A stretch of 64,000 nucleotides of DNA from Spirosoma sp. SC4-14. Its GTDB lineage: Bacteria; Bacteroidota; Bacteroidia; Cytophagales; Spirosomataceae. A model generated the notes under the pieces. The model made no database searches and was not told the origin of the DNA. It saw only the letters and a list, made by a program, of their open reading frames with translations. This document shows, in pieces, positions 1-9,796 of this stretch (position 1 is its first letter; each line of letters starts with the position of its first letter). The stretch lies in assembly GCF_037201965.1 (NCBI RefSeq), contig NZ_CP147518.1:4085001-4149000 (forward strand), in the 5' to 3' direction. The position numbers and the translations under genes are program-made.

Positions 1-2
1 CG

Positions 3-1544
3 GGCCTATTTCTACAGGGTCGTTATGAAATCCAGTTGTTCGATAGCTGGGATAATACGGGCTGGGACCTCCACAGTCCTCGTGTTGTCGACAATGGCTC
101 TATCTACGAACGCTGGGATTCGAAACGCCCCGAAGGTCAGAACGGCTACGACGGTCACCCGGCCCGTCAGAATGCCAGTCGGGCACCGGGTCTGTGGCAA
201 CATCTGAAAATCTCGTTTCAGGCTCCCCGCTTCAATGCCAACGGTCAAAAAACCGCCAATGCCCGAATGCTACGGGTTGAGCTGAACGGGGTTGTTATTC
301 ATGAAGATGTCGAACTTACGGGTCCAACCCGCGCGGCTGGTTTCGACGACGAAAAAGCGATGGGCCCACTCATGCTCCAGGGCGATCATGGCCCCGTAGC
401 GTTCCGAAATATTCGCTATACTTCTTACGATAAACCCCGGCCCGAGCTGGTCAGCCTCAAGTATACCATTTACAAAGGCAAATACGAAAAAGAGCCGGAA
501 TATGATAAAATAGCACCCGAATCGGAAGGCACCAGCCCTTTGTTAACTGCTATGGTCAGCCGTATCTCCAACGAATTTCTGATTCGCTATACGGGTACCC
601 TGCAAGTCAACGAACCTGGCGAGTACACGTTCAATTTAGGAGTTCCGGGTGGTAGCGGAATGCTCAAAATCAACAATCAGTCGGTTATTGCCCCTACCGA
701 CCGTAGCAGCAAAGGAAAAATTACGCTGCCTAAAGGCAACCTTCCACTCGAATTGTTTTATTCCAAACATGTAGGCTGGTTCCAGCCAGCTCTTTCTCTT
801 ACCGTTGCCGGACCCGGTATCCGTGAGTTTCTGATCAGCGATCCTACGGGCATCAATGTCGACGATGTCGATCCGATTCTGGTCGATGCATCGACCAATA
901 CCATTCTGCGGAGCTTTATGGACCTGCCCGGCGATAAAAACACGCAGGGCAAGCGGGTGCGCGTTACACATGCCATTTCGGTCGGCAGTCCCGAACAGAT
1001 CCATTATACATACGATCTCGATAAAGGCGCTCTGGTACAGGTATGGCGTGGCCAGTTTCTGGATGCTACGCCGATGTGGCACGACCGGGGCGATGGTTCT
1101 TCCCGCCCGATGGGTATGGTGCAGCGCCTGGGTACGCCTGTGCTGTTTCTGGCTAAGCTAGCGTCTCCGCAGGGCAACTGGCCAACCGACACAACAGGTT
1201 CAGAATATCGTCCGAAAGGATATATGCTGGATGGCAGCGACCGCCCAACATTTCGCTACCAGAGCTTTGGCAGCCCCGTAGAAGACCAGATTCGGGTGCT
1301 GGAAGCTGGTCAGGGTATCAAACGCGAAGTAACTGTAACGAATCCAGCCAGTAACCTATATGCCCGAATTGCCAGCGGTAATGCCATTAGCTCCCTGGAA
1401 AACGGGATGTATATGGTCGATGGACAGGAATACGTCCGAATCGACGATGCTGGCGGTGCTAAACCCATTATTCGTGATGCGGGAGACCAGAAAGAATTAC
1501 TTGTGCCTGTTAAGGGAAAACTGACCTATTCGATCCTGTTTTAA
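3..1544 (+). CDS. DUF1080 (3-keto-disaccharide hydrolase-like) and PA14-like protein, 5' end outside window
   Basis: The reading frame is open from the left edge, so the N-terminus is missing. The first visible residues, GLFLQGRYEIQLFDSW, match the core of the DUF1080/3-keto-disaccharide hydrolase concanavalin-like fold, and VAFRNIRYTSY looks like its closing strand. From about residue 160 a PA14-like segment follows (YTGTLQVNEPGEYTFNLG), then a C-terminal domain of about 200 residues that I cannot name. Known members of DUF1080 act on 3-keto glycosides or bind glycans; PA14 domains bind carbohydrate. Presumably periplasmic, but the signal peptide is not in view. The stop lies 70 bases before the propeller-cytochrome gene, on the same strand, so co-transcription is likely. 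A TTG at 36 could be taken for a start, but the homology upstream of it argues against that. Confidence 0.8.
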   Translation, partial: GLFLQGRYEIQLFDSWDNTGWDLHSPRVVDNGSIYERWDSKRPEGQNGYDGHPARQNASRAPGLWQHLKISFQAPRFNANGQKTANARMLRVELNGVVIHEDVELTGPTRAAGFDDEKAMGPLMLQGDHGPVAFRNIRYTSYDKPRPELVSLKYTIYKGKYEKEPEYDKIAPESEGTSPLLTAMVSRISNEFLIRYTGTLQVNEPGEYTFNLGVPGGSGMLKINNQSVIAPTDRSSKGKITLPKGNLPLELFYSKHVGWFQPALSLTVAGPGIREFLISDPTGINVDDVDPILVDASTNTILRSFMDLPGDKNTQGKRVRVTHAISVGSPEQIHYTYDLDKGALVQVWRGQFLDATPMWHDRGDGSSRPMGMVQRLGTPVLFLAKLASPQGNWPTDTTGSEYRPKGYMLDGSDRPTFRYQSFGSPVEDQIRVLEAGQGIKREVTVTNPASNLYARIASGNAISSLENGMYMVDGQEYVRIDDAGGAKPIIRDAGDQKELLVPVKGKLTYSILF

Positions 1545-1614
1545 TTGGTTTTATGGTATTCAGTAGATGCATCTACCAACTAAACATCTACGCTCGAATA
1601 CATGGCCTTGCCTT

Positions 1615-3615
1615 ATGAAAAAACTATTTGTAACCCTCCTGGCAGCAGCCAGTCTGACAGCTTCTCTGGCGCAGGAGTCACCAAAAGAGGAAGACTTCTT
1701 CAAAATTCTGAAAGTAACGGCTCCCGAGGGCACCTTGCTCGAAGTGGGTGGCCTTACAACATTGCCCAATGGGAGCCTGGGGGTAGCTACCCGCCGGGGC
1801 GACATCTGGATTGTTGAAAATCCAACCAGTCGTAAACCGTTTTTCCGCAAGTTTGCCTCTGGTTTGCACGAGATTCTGGGGCTTGCTTATAAAGATGGTG
1901 CACTCTATTGCGCTCAGCGTGGCGAACTAACCAAACTGGTCGATACCAACAAAGACGGGAAGGCTGATTTGTTCGAAACGATTTACGCATGGCCTTTGTC
2001 GGGACACTATCATGAATACAGCTTTGGTCCAAAAATTGCCCCTGATGGTTCGTTTTTCGTGACCGGTAATGTGGCCTTTGGTGATGAAGAATGGTGGCGG
2101 GGCGAAAGCCGGGTGCCCTGGCGCGGCTGGACCATGAATATCACCGAAAATGGCACCATGCAGCCCTGGGCAACCGGTATGCGCTCGCCATGCGGCCTGG
2201 GTATTTACGATGGTGAATTGTTTTATGCCGATAACCAGGGCGACTGGATGGGATCGGGCGGTATTGTGCATGTCAAAAAAGGAGCGTTTGTGGGGCATCC
2301 GGCTGGTTTGCGCTGGAGTAGTATGCCAAACTCGCCCGTTAAACTCACCGCGGAGCAGTTTAATGCCAAAATCGATGAACGCCGTCGTCGGGACGAAAAT
2401 GGCCGGGCCATAAAACCCGAAAATATTGCCAACGAAACCCCAACATTACTCTATACCATGAAAGATCAGTTCCCGAACGCCGATTTTCAGACACCGGCCG
2501 TTTGGTTGCCGCATGGTATTCTGGGCATTTCCAATTCCGAAATCGTAGAAATTCCAGAAGGTGCATTTGGTCCATTTGCTGGTCAGTTGCTGGTGGGCGA
2601 TCAGGGCATGAGCAAAATCTCAAGGGTATTCATGGAAAAAGTAAACGGCGAATACCAGGGTGGTGCCATTGAGTTTCGGAATGGCTTCCGCTCGGGCGTG
2701 TTACGGATGGCCTGGGGCAAAGATGGCTCCCTGTTTGTTGGCGAAACCAACCGGGGCTGGGGCTCGGCCGGCGAAGCCAACGAAGGGCTACAACGACTAG
2801 CCTGGAATGGTGCGATTCCGTTTGAAATGCGTACCGTAAAGGCTATGCCCGATGGCTTTGAGGTTGAATTCACGAAACCTGTCGATCGTAAATCGGCCGA
2901 AGATCTGGCATCGTACCGGGTCGAAAGCTTTTTGTATAAATATCACTCGGTATATGGTAGCCCAACAGTCAATAAGGAAGCGCTGCCAATCAAAGGCGTT
3001 AAAGTATCGACCGATGGGCTAAAAGCCCGAATCATCGTGGATAATCTGCGGAAATACTACATTCATCAGTTGACGCTCGAAGGCGTTCGGGGTCAGGAAG
3101 GATCGTATTCGCTGGTTCATCCGATTGCTTACTATACGCTCAACAACATTCCTGATGGGCAGAAACTGTCATTAAGCGAGGTTAGCACTAAAAATTCGGC
3201 AGTCGCTCCGGCCCCTGCTACACCACCGGCTGCTGAGAAAAAAGCCGCTCCTGCCAAAAAAGGAACCACAGGCGGCAAGGCAAAAATCATAGAAGGGCAG
3301 GCCGTTACGATGGCTAAAGCCCCAACGTATGAGGAAGTCAGAGGGCTGTTGACACGCCATACATGCGTAGCCTGCCATCAGACGGATAAGCGGCAGGTTG
3401 GCCCGGCCTTTGCCGATGTTGCCAGGCGCAACTACACCAACGATCAGATAGTTGAGCTGATCTATAATCCCAAGCCTAAAAACTGGCCGGATTATGCCAC
3501 CGAAATGCCACCAATGGCCCAGGTTCCCAAAGCCGACGCGCTGAAAATAGCCGCCTGGATTAATTCGCTGGGTAGTTCGACGAAAAGTACCGCTACCGGC
3601 GAACCTAAGCCTTAA
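1615..3615 (+). CDS. Beta-propeller sugar-dehydrogenase-like protein with C-terminal cytochrome c domain
   Basis: A 666-residue protein starting at ATG 1615 (MKKLFVTLLAAASLTASLAQ, a clear signal peptide); an ATG 48 bases upstream would put a polar tail before it. Residues about 30-430 resemble PQQ-type/NHL beta-propeller proteins annotated as heme-binding or sugar dehydrogenase-like. A Pro/Ala/Lys linker (PAPATPPAAEKKAAPAKKG) then leads to a class I cytochrome c domain with the heme motif CVACH and a downstream MPPM that could give the axial methionine. The likely role is periplasmic oxidation of a sugar or glycan with transfer of electrons to heme c. It follows the DUF1080/PA14 gene and ends at a strong hairpin terminator. 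The substrate is not readable from sequence. Confidence 0.82.
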   Translation: MKKLFVTLLAAASLTASLAQESPKEEDFFKILKVTAPEGTLLEVGGLTTLPNGSLGVATRRGDIWIVENPTSRKPFFRKFASGLHEILGLAYKDGALYCAQRGELTKLVDTNKDGKADLFETIYAWPLSGHYHEYSFGPKIAPDGSFFVTGNVAFGDEEWWRGESRVPWRGWTMNITENGTMQPWATGMRSPCGLGIYDGELFYADNQGDWMGSGGIVHVKKGAFVGHPAGLRWSSMPNSPVKLTAEQFNAKIDERRRRDENGRAIKPENIANETPTLLYTMKDQFPNADFQTPAVWLPHGILGISNSEIVEIPEGAFGPFAGQLLVGDQGMSKISRVFMEKVNGEYQGGAIEFRNGFRSGVLRMAWGKDGSLFVGETNRGWGSAGEANEGLQRLAWNGAIPFEMRTVKAMPDGFEVEFTKPVDRKSAEDLASYRVESFLYKYHSVYGSPTVNKEALPIKGVKVSTDGLKARIIVDNLRKYYIHQLTLEGVRGQEGSYSLVHPIAYYTLNNIPDGQKLSLSEVSTKNSAVAPAPATPPAAEKKAAPAKKGTTGGKAKIIEGQAVTMAKAPTYEEVRGLLTRHTCVACHQTDKRQVGPAFADVARRNYTNDQIVELIYNPKPKNWPDYATEMPPMAQVPKADALKIAAWINSLGSSTKSTATGEPKP

Positions 3616-3632
3616 TGCTCTTTTCATCATAT

Positions 3633-3668
3633 AAAAACGCCCGACCTGGCCAGGTCGGGCGTTTTTTT
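3633..3668. terminator. Bidirectional intrinsic terminator
   Basis: A perfect palindrome (GCCCGACCTGG followed by its complement) is flanked by A-run and T-run, so it can terminate from both sides. It lies between the convergent propeller-cytochrome gene and the TonB-domain gene. Confidence 0.92.
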
Positions 3669-3683
3669 GTTCTATACCGCTCT

Positions 3684-4127
3684 CTATTTATAAGCAACCA
3701 CCACTAATTCATTTAACAGCGTCTGACCCGACGGCACGTCTAGTGGTTGACCTTCCTTAGGCTGCTCTGTTTTTCCATTCTGTCCCTCCAGCTCAAATAT
3801 GATTGGAAGCACATACGCTCCGGCATAAGCCGGTTTTTGATCGGGCAGTTTACTCATCAATTGCTTAACAGCAACCGAAAACGCCGGATCAACAGCGTTT
3901 TCATTCAGGACATTGACATTGCCGATGTGGCCATTTGTTTCAACGCTGAAATTAACATACACTTTCGCTACTTTTCCGGCCTGTTGTGCCGACCTAGGAT
4001 AACGAGCCATTTTCATCAAAGCCGTCATGAAGTCGGCCTCACTTTTTAAGTCCGCTGGAGTATTTTGTCCCAACAAAGTAATTGCTGTACCCAACGACAG
4101 CAGGAAGCAGAAAATCATTGTTTTCAT
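3684..4127 (-). CDS. Small exported TonB C-terminal-domain protein with a TonB-box-like tail
   Basis: 147 residues from ATG 4127 (MKTMIFCFLLSLGTAITLLGQ, signal peptide); the longer reading from 4151 adds eight residues before it. The middle part (YPRSAQQAGKVAKVYVNFSV ... GHIGNVNVLNENAVDPAF) is the TonB C-terminal fold, but there is no proline-rich spacer and the N-terminus looks cleavable rather than a stable membrane anchor. The last residues, LLNELVVVAYK, resemble the TonB-box-like segment of the SusC protein encoded next door (LNEVVVTALG). A periplasmic accessory to TonB-dependent transport is a fair inference. It is transcribed away from susC; about 285 bases of A/T-rich DNA separate them. 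Confidence 0.75.
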   Translation of the reverse strand: MKTMIFCFLLSLGTAITLLGQNTPADLKSEADFMTALMKMARYPRSAQQAGKVAKVYVNFSVETNGHIGNVNVLNENAVDPAFSVAVKQLMSKLPDQKPAYAGAYVLPIIFELEGQNGKTEQPKEGQPLDVPSGQTLLNELVVVAYK

Positions 4128-4411
4128 AGCAAACGAACAGTTGCAGTTCAAGACTATTAAAGATTATACAAGCTTATTTTATACTACCTGATTTACAGAA
4201 ATTTACATAAAAAACACTCTACCATAGATCATATTTATATATCAGATTACAAATAAACCCGACCGCTCCCTAAAAGGCCATAAAAAAATAAGGATAAATA
4301 CTCATTTCCAATAGTAGATGCAAGATTAAGTGTACTTTAGACACTTTAGCAACTAATCAAGATTTATTTGCCTTATTTAAACAAATAACCGTCTATCAAT
4401 TCCTACCCTCA

Positions 4412-7400
4412 ATGAAAAAAAATCTACAAAAAAGAGGCTTTGCTCTTGGCATTTTGCTGTGGGCGCTATGCCTTCTTAATCAGGCAACCTGGGCGCAGGA
4501 GCGCCGGGTTACGGGTCGGGTTATTTCCGGCAAGGATCAGCAGGCAATTCCGGGTGTAAACATTTTGATCAAGAACTCCCAACAGGGAACGACAACTGAC
4601 GCCGACGGGAATTTTTCGTTGACTGTACCGCCCAATTCAACCCTAGTGTTCAGTGCTATTGGGTTCACGGGTCGCGATGTTGCTGTGGGGAACCAAACGC
4701 AGCTAACGGTTACCCTTCAGGAAACCGAACAGAACCTAAACGAGGTGGTGGTGACGGCACTGGGTATCAAAAAAGAAGCCAAACGGCTCGGCTATGCTAC
4801 CGCTACCGTATCGCCCGAACAGGTGGCTACGAACCGAACGGTCAACTTTATGAATGCGCTACAGGGCAAGATCGCCGGGGTCAATATTTCGAGCTTGGGC
4901 ACGGGAGCTGCTGGCACCAGTAAAATCAGGATTCGGGGTCAATCATCGTTTTCGGGGCAAAACAGCCCGCTGATTGTTGTTAACGGTGTTCCGATCGATA
5001 ATACCAACTTTGGCCAGAACAACGGCAACGCCGGTAGCGACAACTCCATTAGCAACCGCGACCGCAACTACTCCGACGGTGGCGATGGCTTGTCGTCGAT
5101 CAATCCCGACGATATCGAAGGGATGACGGTGCTGAAAGGAGGTACGGCCGCGGCCCTGTATGGTTCACGCGCTAAAGATGGTGCTATTCTGATTACGACA
5201 AAAACCCGTGGCACCGGCCAGGGCATTGGCGTTACCTATAATACAAACTTCACCACCGACCACCCACTCGATTATACGGACTTTCAGTACGAATACGGGC
5301 AGGGCGAATATGGTGTTCGGCCAACGTCGGCTAACCCCACATCGGGCGTATGGAGCTTTGGCGAAAAATTTCAGCCCGGCATGACGCAGGTATTGTTCGG
5401 TGGCGTTACGGTACCATACGAGCCAGTTCGCAACCGCATCAACAAATTCTATCGGAATGGCTCAACCTGGACCAATTCGATTTCTGTCTCGTCGGGCACC
5501 GAAAAGGGCGGGTTCAACCTCTCCGTGTCGAACACCGACAATAAAGGCATCACGCCTAATAACACGTTTAATCGGAAAACGATCAATCTGGGTTTTAGCT
5601 ATAACCTATCGTCCAAGCTGACCGTAACGGGCACAATGAACTACTCGAATGAGTACAACAAAAACCCGCCCCAGATTGCCCAACAGGACAACAGTACACC
5701 AACGGTTATTTACACCCTGGCGAATTCGATGCCGCTCGATGTACTGGAGGCCAATCAGATCAATCCGGCAACGGGTAATGAGTTTGTGTATTCCCGGTTC
5801 ATGAACCGCACCAATCCGTACTTTACGCTAAATTACAAGTTCGAAAACATCCGGCGCGACCGCCTGTTTGGTAACGTTGCCGCCCGGTATAACTTCACCG
5901 ACTGGCTTTATTTTCAGGTACGGGCTGGTCAGGACTACTGGTCGCGCGATCAGGACTATAACTTCCCTACTGGCCAGGCATCGCTGGCAGCCGCTCCGGC
6001 GGGTTTTGTCAATGGAGCTTATGTGCAGGAAGTTCGTCGGTTCCGGGAAATCAACACCGACTTCCTGATCGGGGCTAATCGTAAATTCGGTGCCATTGGG
6101 GTCGACCTTACACTGGGGGGCAACCAGCTCTACCGCCGAAGCGATCTGAACTCTGTGCAGGTTACCGATTTCATTGTTCGGGGACTGTATGTTCCGCAGA
6201 ATGGCCGGGTAAAAGATCCAACCTATGGTTTGAGCGAGCGTCGGGTCAATTCGCTATATGGCGCTGCAGAGCTATCGTATAAGGATGTTTTATTCCTGAA
6301 CGGAACCGTTCGTAACGACTGGTTCTCGACACTGGCAGCGGCCAATCGAAGCATTCTATATCCGTCCATAACCGGCAGCTTTGTGTTCTCGCAAGCGTTC
6401 AACAACCTACCCGAATGGCTCAACTTCGGTAAACTGCGAGCGGCCTATGCGCAGGTTGGTAGCGATGGCGACGTAGCGCCCTACTCTAACAACCTGTTCT
6501 ATTCCGTTGGAGCCAACCTGTTCCCCAATCCGGCTGGCCAGGGGCAACCCGTAGGCAACATTACCTCCAGCACCGTTCCCAGCAATACGCTACGCCCCAG
6601 CCGGGTAGCCGAAACCGAATTGGGGCTGGAGTTGAAACTGTTTAACAACCGCGTTGGGTTAGATCTGGCTTATTATAACAAGGTGACCAGCGATCAGATT
6701 GTGTCGGTGCAGGTTTCTGATGCCTCGGGCTACACAAGTTCTCTGATCAACAGCGGACAAAGCCGTAACCGGGGTATTGAAGTATTGCTGAACCTGGCCC
6801 CGATTCGAACAAAAGATTTCTCCTGGGATGTTACCCTAAACGGTTCGTATAACAAAACCAAACTGTTGCGGCTGCTGACCGACGACGACGGCACTCCTGA
6901 AAAAGACTATAATAAAGATGGACGAGCCGAACAGATTGTGGTTGGCACCGGTATCTACGTCGGTGAACTCCGGCAGGTGGTTGGTCAGGAATTGGGTCAA
7001 TTGTATACCTATGGCTATGCACGAGATGCCCAGGGACGTATTATCCATGGTAGTGATGGTATTCCCAACCGTACGGCAACGCCAATTTCGCTAGGGTCTG
7101 CCCTTCCTAAATACATTGGTGGCATTACCAACACGTTCAATTACAAAGGCGTCAATCTGTCGGTTCTTATCGATTTCAAGTTGGGCGGCAAAATGATTTC
7201 GGGAACAAACCTGAACGTATACCGACATGGACTGCATAAAGAAACGCTGGTCGGGCGCGGTGATCCCGATAACAAAATGGTGGGAGTAGGTGTCAACGAC
7301 AAAGGTGAAACCAACGCTGTTCGTGCTTTTGTGCAGGACTATTACTCCGTTGGCCGGTCGAAGAGTCTGGGCGAGCAGGTTATCTACGATGCAGGTTTCT

Positions 7401-7636
7401 GGAAACTCCGTCAGATCAGCCTGGGTTACGACTTCACCAGATTCCTACCCAAATCACTCTTTATCAAGGGGATTCGCCTGAGTGCCGTAGCCAACAACGT
7501 TGCTATCCTGAAAAAGTGGGTACCCAACATTGATCCTGAACAGTTCGGTTTCAGCTCCGACAATCTGGTTGGACTCGAGTCGACAGGTTTGCCCACCACC
7601 CGCAGTATTGGCTTCAACCTGAATGTTCGGTTTTAG
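4412..7636 (+). CDS. SusC/RagA family TonB-linked outer membrane protein
   Basis: 1074 residues, the usual length of the family. An N-terminal signal peptide ends near WAQ, followed by a carboxypeptidase-D-regulatory-like domain (VTGRVISGKDQQAIPGVNIL), a TonB-box-like LNEVVVTALG, a plug domain with the typical IRIRGQSSF and GGTAAALYGSRAKDGAILI signatures, and a long beta-barrel ending in aromatic NLNVRF. It forms a gated channel with the SusD-like lipoprotein that follows 97 bases later. No glycosidase, sensor or anti-sigma gene lies beside the pair, so the imported nutrient (glycan, peptide or other) cannot be told from context. Confidence 0.95.
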   Translation: MKKNLQKRGFALGILLWALCLLNQATWAQERRVTGRVISGKDQQAIPGVNILIKNSQQGTTTDADGNFSLTVPPNSTLVFSAIGFTGRDVAVGNQTQLTVTLQETEQNLNEVVVTALGIKKEAKRLGYATATVSPEQVATNRTVNFMNALQGKIAGVNISSLGTGAAGTSKIRIRGQSSFSGQNSPLIVVNGVPIDNTNFGQNNGNAGSDNSISNRDRNYSDGGDGLSSINPDDIEGMTVLKGGTAAALYGSRAKDGAILITTKTRGTGQGIGVTYNTNFTTDHPLDYTDFQYEYGQGEYGVRPTSANPTSGVWSFGEKFQPGMTQVLFGGVTVPYEPVRNRINKFYRNGSTWTNSISVSSGTEKGGFNLSVSNTDNKGITPNNTFNRKTINLGFSYNLSSKLTVTGTMNYSNEYNKNPPQIAQQDNSTPTVIYTLANSMPLDVLEANQINPATGNEFVYSRFMNRTNPYFTLNYKFENIRRDRLFGNVAARYNFTDWLYFQVRAGQDYWSRDQDYNFPTGQASLAAAPAGFVNGAYVQEVRRFREINTDFLIGANRKFGAIGVDLTLGGNQLYRRSDLNSVQVTDFIVRGLYVPQNGRVKDPTYGLSERRVNSLYGAAELSYKDVLFLNGTVRNDWFSTLAAANRSILYPSITGSFVFSQAFNNLPEWLNFGKLRAAYAQVGSDGDVAPYSNNLFYSVGANLFPNPAGQGQPVGNITSSTVPSNTLRPSRVAETELGLELKLFNNRVGLDLAYYNKVTSDQIVSVQVSDASGYTSSLINSGQSRNRGIEVLLNLAPIRTKDFSWDVTLNGSYNKTKLLRLLTDDDGTPEKDYNKDGRAEQIVVGTGIYVGELRQVVGQELGQLYTYGYARDAQGRIIHGSDGIPNRTATPISLGSALPKYIGGITNTFNYKGVNLSVLIDFKLGGKMISGTNLNVYRHGLHKETLVGRGDPDNKMVGVGVNDKGETNAVRAFVQDYYSVGRSKSLGEQVIYDAGFWKLRQISLGYDFTRFLPKSLFIKGIRLSAVANNVAILKKWVPNIDPEQFGFSSDNLVGLESTGLPTTRSIGFNLNVRF

Positions 7637-7733
7637 ACATGTTTTTGGTTGCGCTGCCTGACAACGATATAAGCAGACAAGCGGAGCAACCGTAAACAAG
7701 AACTAAAACCCATAAACTCCAAAAGTTTTGACC

Positions 7734-9266
7734 ATGAAAAAGACAAGCATCTATATAACTCTGATTGCCTTACTGGCTGGCGCGAGCAGTTGCGACAAGG
7801 GCTTTGATGACCTCAACACCAACCCAACGGCGGCTACTGCCTTAAACCCTGTTTTTACATTTAACAATGCGATTGTCAATACTTCGTTTCCGGGAAGTAT
7901 GCTGATTTTTGAAGAGCCAATCGTTCAGCAAATGTTTTCTCCCAACTCAGGAATTATATCCGGGGGCAATTTTAATATCGACAACAGGGGGTCGTCGGGT
8001 GCAAACGCACAACTCTGGCAGCGGTACTTCCGCGATAATATCCGGTATCTGGTCGATATTATTGCCAAAACGAAAACCGATGCCAACCGGAGTAATCTCT
8101 ACAACATGGCCCGCATCTGGAAAGCGCTGGCATCGATGACCTTAACCGATTCGTATGGCGATATTCCCTATTCTGAAGCCGGGTTGGGTTACCTTTCGGG
8201 CAATGTCAGCCCTAAGTATGACACGCAGGAAAGCATCTATACCGATATTTTGAAAGAACTTTCGGAAGCAACGGCCGCTCTGGACGCCAGCAAACCGACC
8301 GAAGCGGGCGAAATCATGTTCGGTGGCGACATTACGAAGTGGAAACGCCTGGGCTATTCGGTAATGCTGAGGGCTGGTATGCGGCTCTCGAAAGTCAATC
8401 CAACGCTGGCCCAATCGACGGTTCAGAAAGCGGTGGCGGGGGGTGTGATGCAATCAAACGCCGATAACTCCGCTGTTCGGAACAACGCCAATTACCAGAA
8501 TCCGGTGGGCACAACGCTCAACTCAACCGAAGCGGCTAATTTTTATCTGACCAAAACGTTTGTCGATTACCTCAAATCAACCTCCGACCCTCGGCTGGCA
8601 TCGATTGCGGTTCGGTACGTTGGTGCAAAAAGTGGGCCGGAGCAAACAGCCGCCAAAGCCAACCGCGACCCGTCGGTTCAGATCGGTATGCCGCTGGGAT
8701 ACGATAACGGTACCATTCCGGCACGGGCGACGACGGATGGGCTGGCCAGTTTTTACGATTATTCGCAACTGGACCGGACCCGCATGGGCGCTTTCACGGC
8801 ACCCTGTTTTCTGGTAACATATGCCCAAACCCAGCTCCTGCTGGCCGAAGCGGCCCAACGCGGCTGGACAACCGGCAATGCGGCAGATTTTTATAATGCT
8901 GGTGTAACGGCCCACATGAAGCAACTGGGCGATTATGATGCAACATCGCTGGTTTCGGATGCCAATATTGCCGCTTATTTGCAGAAAAACCCGTATGACC
9001 CGGCTCGCGGCCTCGAACTAATCAACACCCAGTATTGGGTAGCTTCGTTCCTCAATGGCCCCGAAGCCTTCGCCAATTTCCGCCGAAGCGGCTACCCTAC
9101 CCTCACACCAAACCCGTATCCGGGTAAAGAGATAAAAGGTAATTTTATAAACCGACTCAGTTATCCCGATTCCGAAATTTCGGTGAATCAAACCAAAGTC
9201 AATGAAGCTATCTCCCGGCAGGGGCCCGATAATCTGGACACCCGCGTGTGGTGGGATAAACAGTAG
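7734..9266 (+). CDS. SusD/RagB-like nutrient-binding outer membrane lipoprotein
   Basis: 510 residues from ATG 7734; a TTG two codons upstream is also in frame. The signal peptide ends in a lipobox, ASSC, with Cys20 as the lipidated residue. The DKGFDDLNTNPTAAT opening and the later LLLAEAAQRGW and FRRSGYPTL segments are typical of the SusD-like_2 group. It serves as the surface lid and binding partner of the SusC channel encoded just upstream. The gene ends a few bases before a bidirectional hairpin terminator. Confidence 0.93.
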   Translation: MKKTSIYITLIALLAGASSCDKGFDDLNTNPTAATALNPVFTFNNAIVNTSFPGSMLIFEEPIVQQMFSPNSGIISGGNFNIDNRGSSGANAQLWQRYFRDNIRYLVDIIAKTKTDANRSNLYNMARIWKALASMTLTDSYGDIPYSEAGLGYLSGNVSPKYDTQESIYTDILKELSEATAALDASKPTEAGEIMFGGDITKWKRLGYSVMLRAGMRLSKVNPTLAQSTVQKAVAGGVMQSNADNSAVRNNANYQNPVGTTLNSTEAANFYLTKTFVDYLKSTSDPRLASIAVRYVGAKSGPEQTAAKANRDPSVQIGMPLGYDNGTIPARATTDGLASFYDYSQLDRTRMGAFTAPCFLVTYAQTQLLLAEAAQRGWTTGNAADFYNAGVTAHMKQLGDYDATSLVSDANIAAYLQKNPYDPARGLELINTQYWVASFLNGPEAFANFRRSGYPTLTPNPYPGKEIKGNFINRLSYPDSEISVNQTKVNEAISRQGPDNLDTRVWWDKQ

Positions 9267-9270
9267 TGAT

Positions 9271-9326
9271 TAGAAACGGGTCATTCGTCATTGGTAAATT
9301 CCTTAATAATGAATGACCCGTTTCTA
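9271..9326. terminator. Bidirectional hairpin between susD-like gene and 9347 gene
   Basis: Perfect 16-base inverted repeat, tagaaacgggtcattc (9271-9286) with its complement at 9311-9326, and a 24-base loop. It has no long T-run, but sits exactly between two convergent genes. The gtcattcgtcattgg text in the arm and loop belongs to the stuttered-word vocabulary of the other intergenic repeats in the window. Confidence 0.75.
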
Positions 9327-9346
9327 CTATTTCACCTAGCGGTTGA

Positions 9347-9772
9347 TTAGTATTCCGATTTATCAGCATCGTCAGCTTTGGGCTCATCTCGTCGCCCCCG
9401 CCCCCACTGGCGGCAACGGTCGCGCCATTGCTGCCGCATCTGTTGCCGCTGCTCGGGCGTCATCTGCGACCAGCGTTCGGCCATTTTCTGCTTCCACTCA
9501 TAACGAGCCGAACCAAATCGTCCACGACTTCCGGAGCCATATCGCTGGCCACCAAATCCACGGGAGCCAAACCCACGGCCACCAAATCCGCCAAACAGAA
9601 TACGGCTCAGCAATAATAAGCCCAGTGCCTGGACCCAACTGATTGCCGATACCCCCAGAATTGACGGTAAGAGGGCATTCCAAAGGGCCATCACTATCCA
9701 GCCAACCAGGCTAAGGAAGAGTATTGCGAAGCCAAGGAAGCGTATTCCGTGGCGAAACCTGAATCGTTTCAT
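9347..9772 (-). CDS. Small membrane protein with Gly/Phe/Arg-rich segment and Spy-like MTPEQRQQMRQQW motif
   Basis: 141 residues. Two hydrophobic segments at about 10-32 and 42-60 are followed by a Gly-Phe-Arg-rich stretch (GGFGGRGFGSRGFGG) and a basic helix carrying MTPEQRQQMRQQWRDRCRQW, which recalls the LTxxQ-type repeats of Spy/CpxP-like proteins. The C-terminus is acidic. The hydrophobic part is clearly paralogous to the protein encoded directly upstream (WVQALGLLLLSRILFGGFG versus FVQALGVFLLARLLVGFGG). It is the last gene in the run sigma factor, 9797 gene, 9347 gene. Function unknown; a role in envelope stress sensing is only a guess from the motif and the sigma factor. Confidence 0.7.
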   Translation of the reverse strand: MKRFRFRHGIRFLGFAILFLSLVGWIVMALWNALLPSILGVSAISWVQALGLLLLSRILFGGFGGRGFGSRGFGGQRYGSGSRGRFGSARYEWKQKMAERWSQMTPEQRQQMRQQWRDRCRQWGRGRRDEPKADDADKSEY

Positions 9773-9796
9773 TGTCGGTTAATCTAAACTAGTTAC

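Noticed and set aside
4152..4411. Standard -33/-7 promoter for susC
   Set aside because: TTTG and TA-rich words occur, but no TTTG/TAnnTTTG pair with the right spacing could be fixed.
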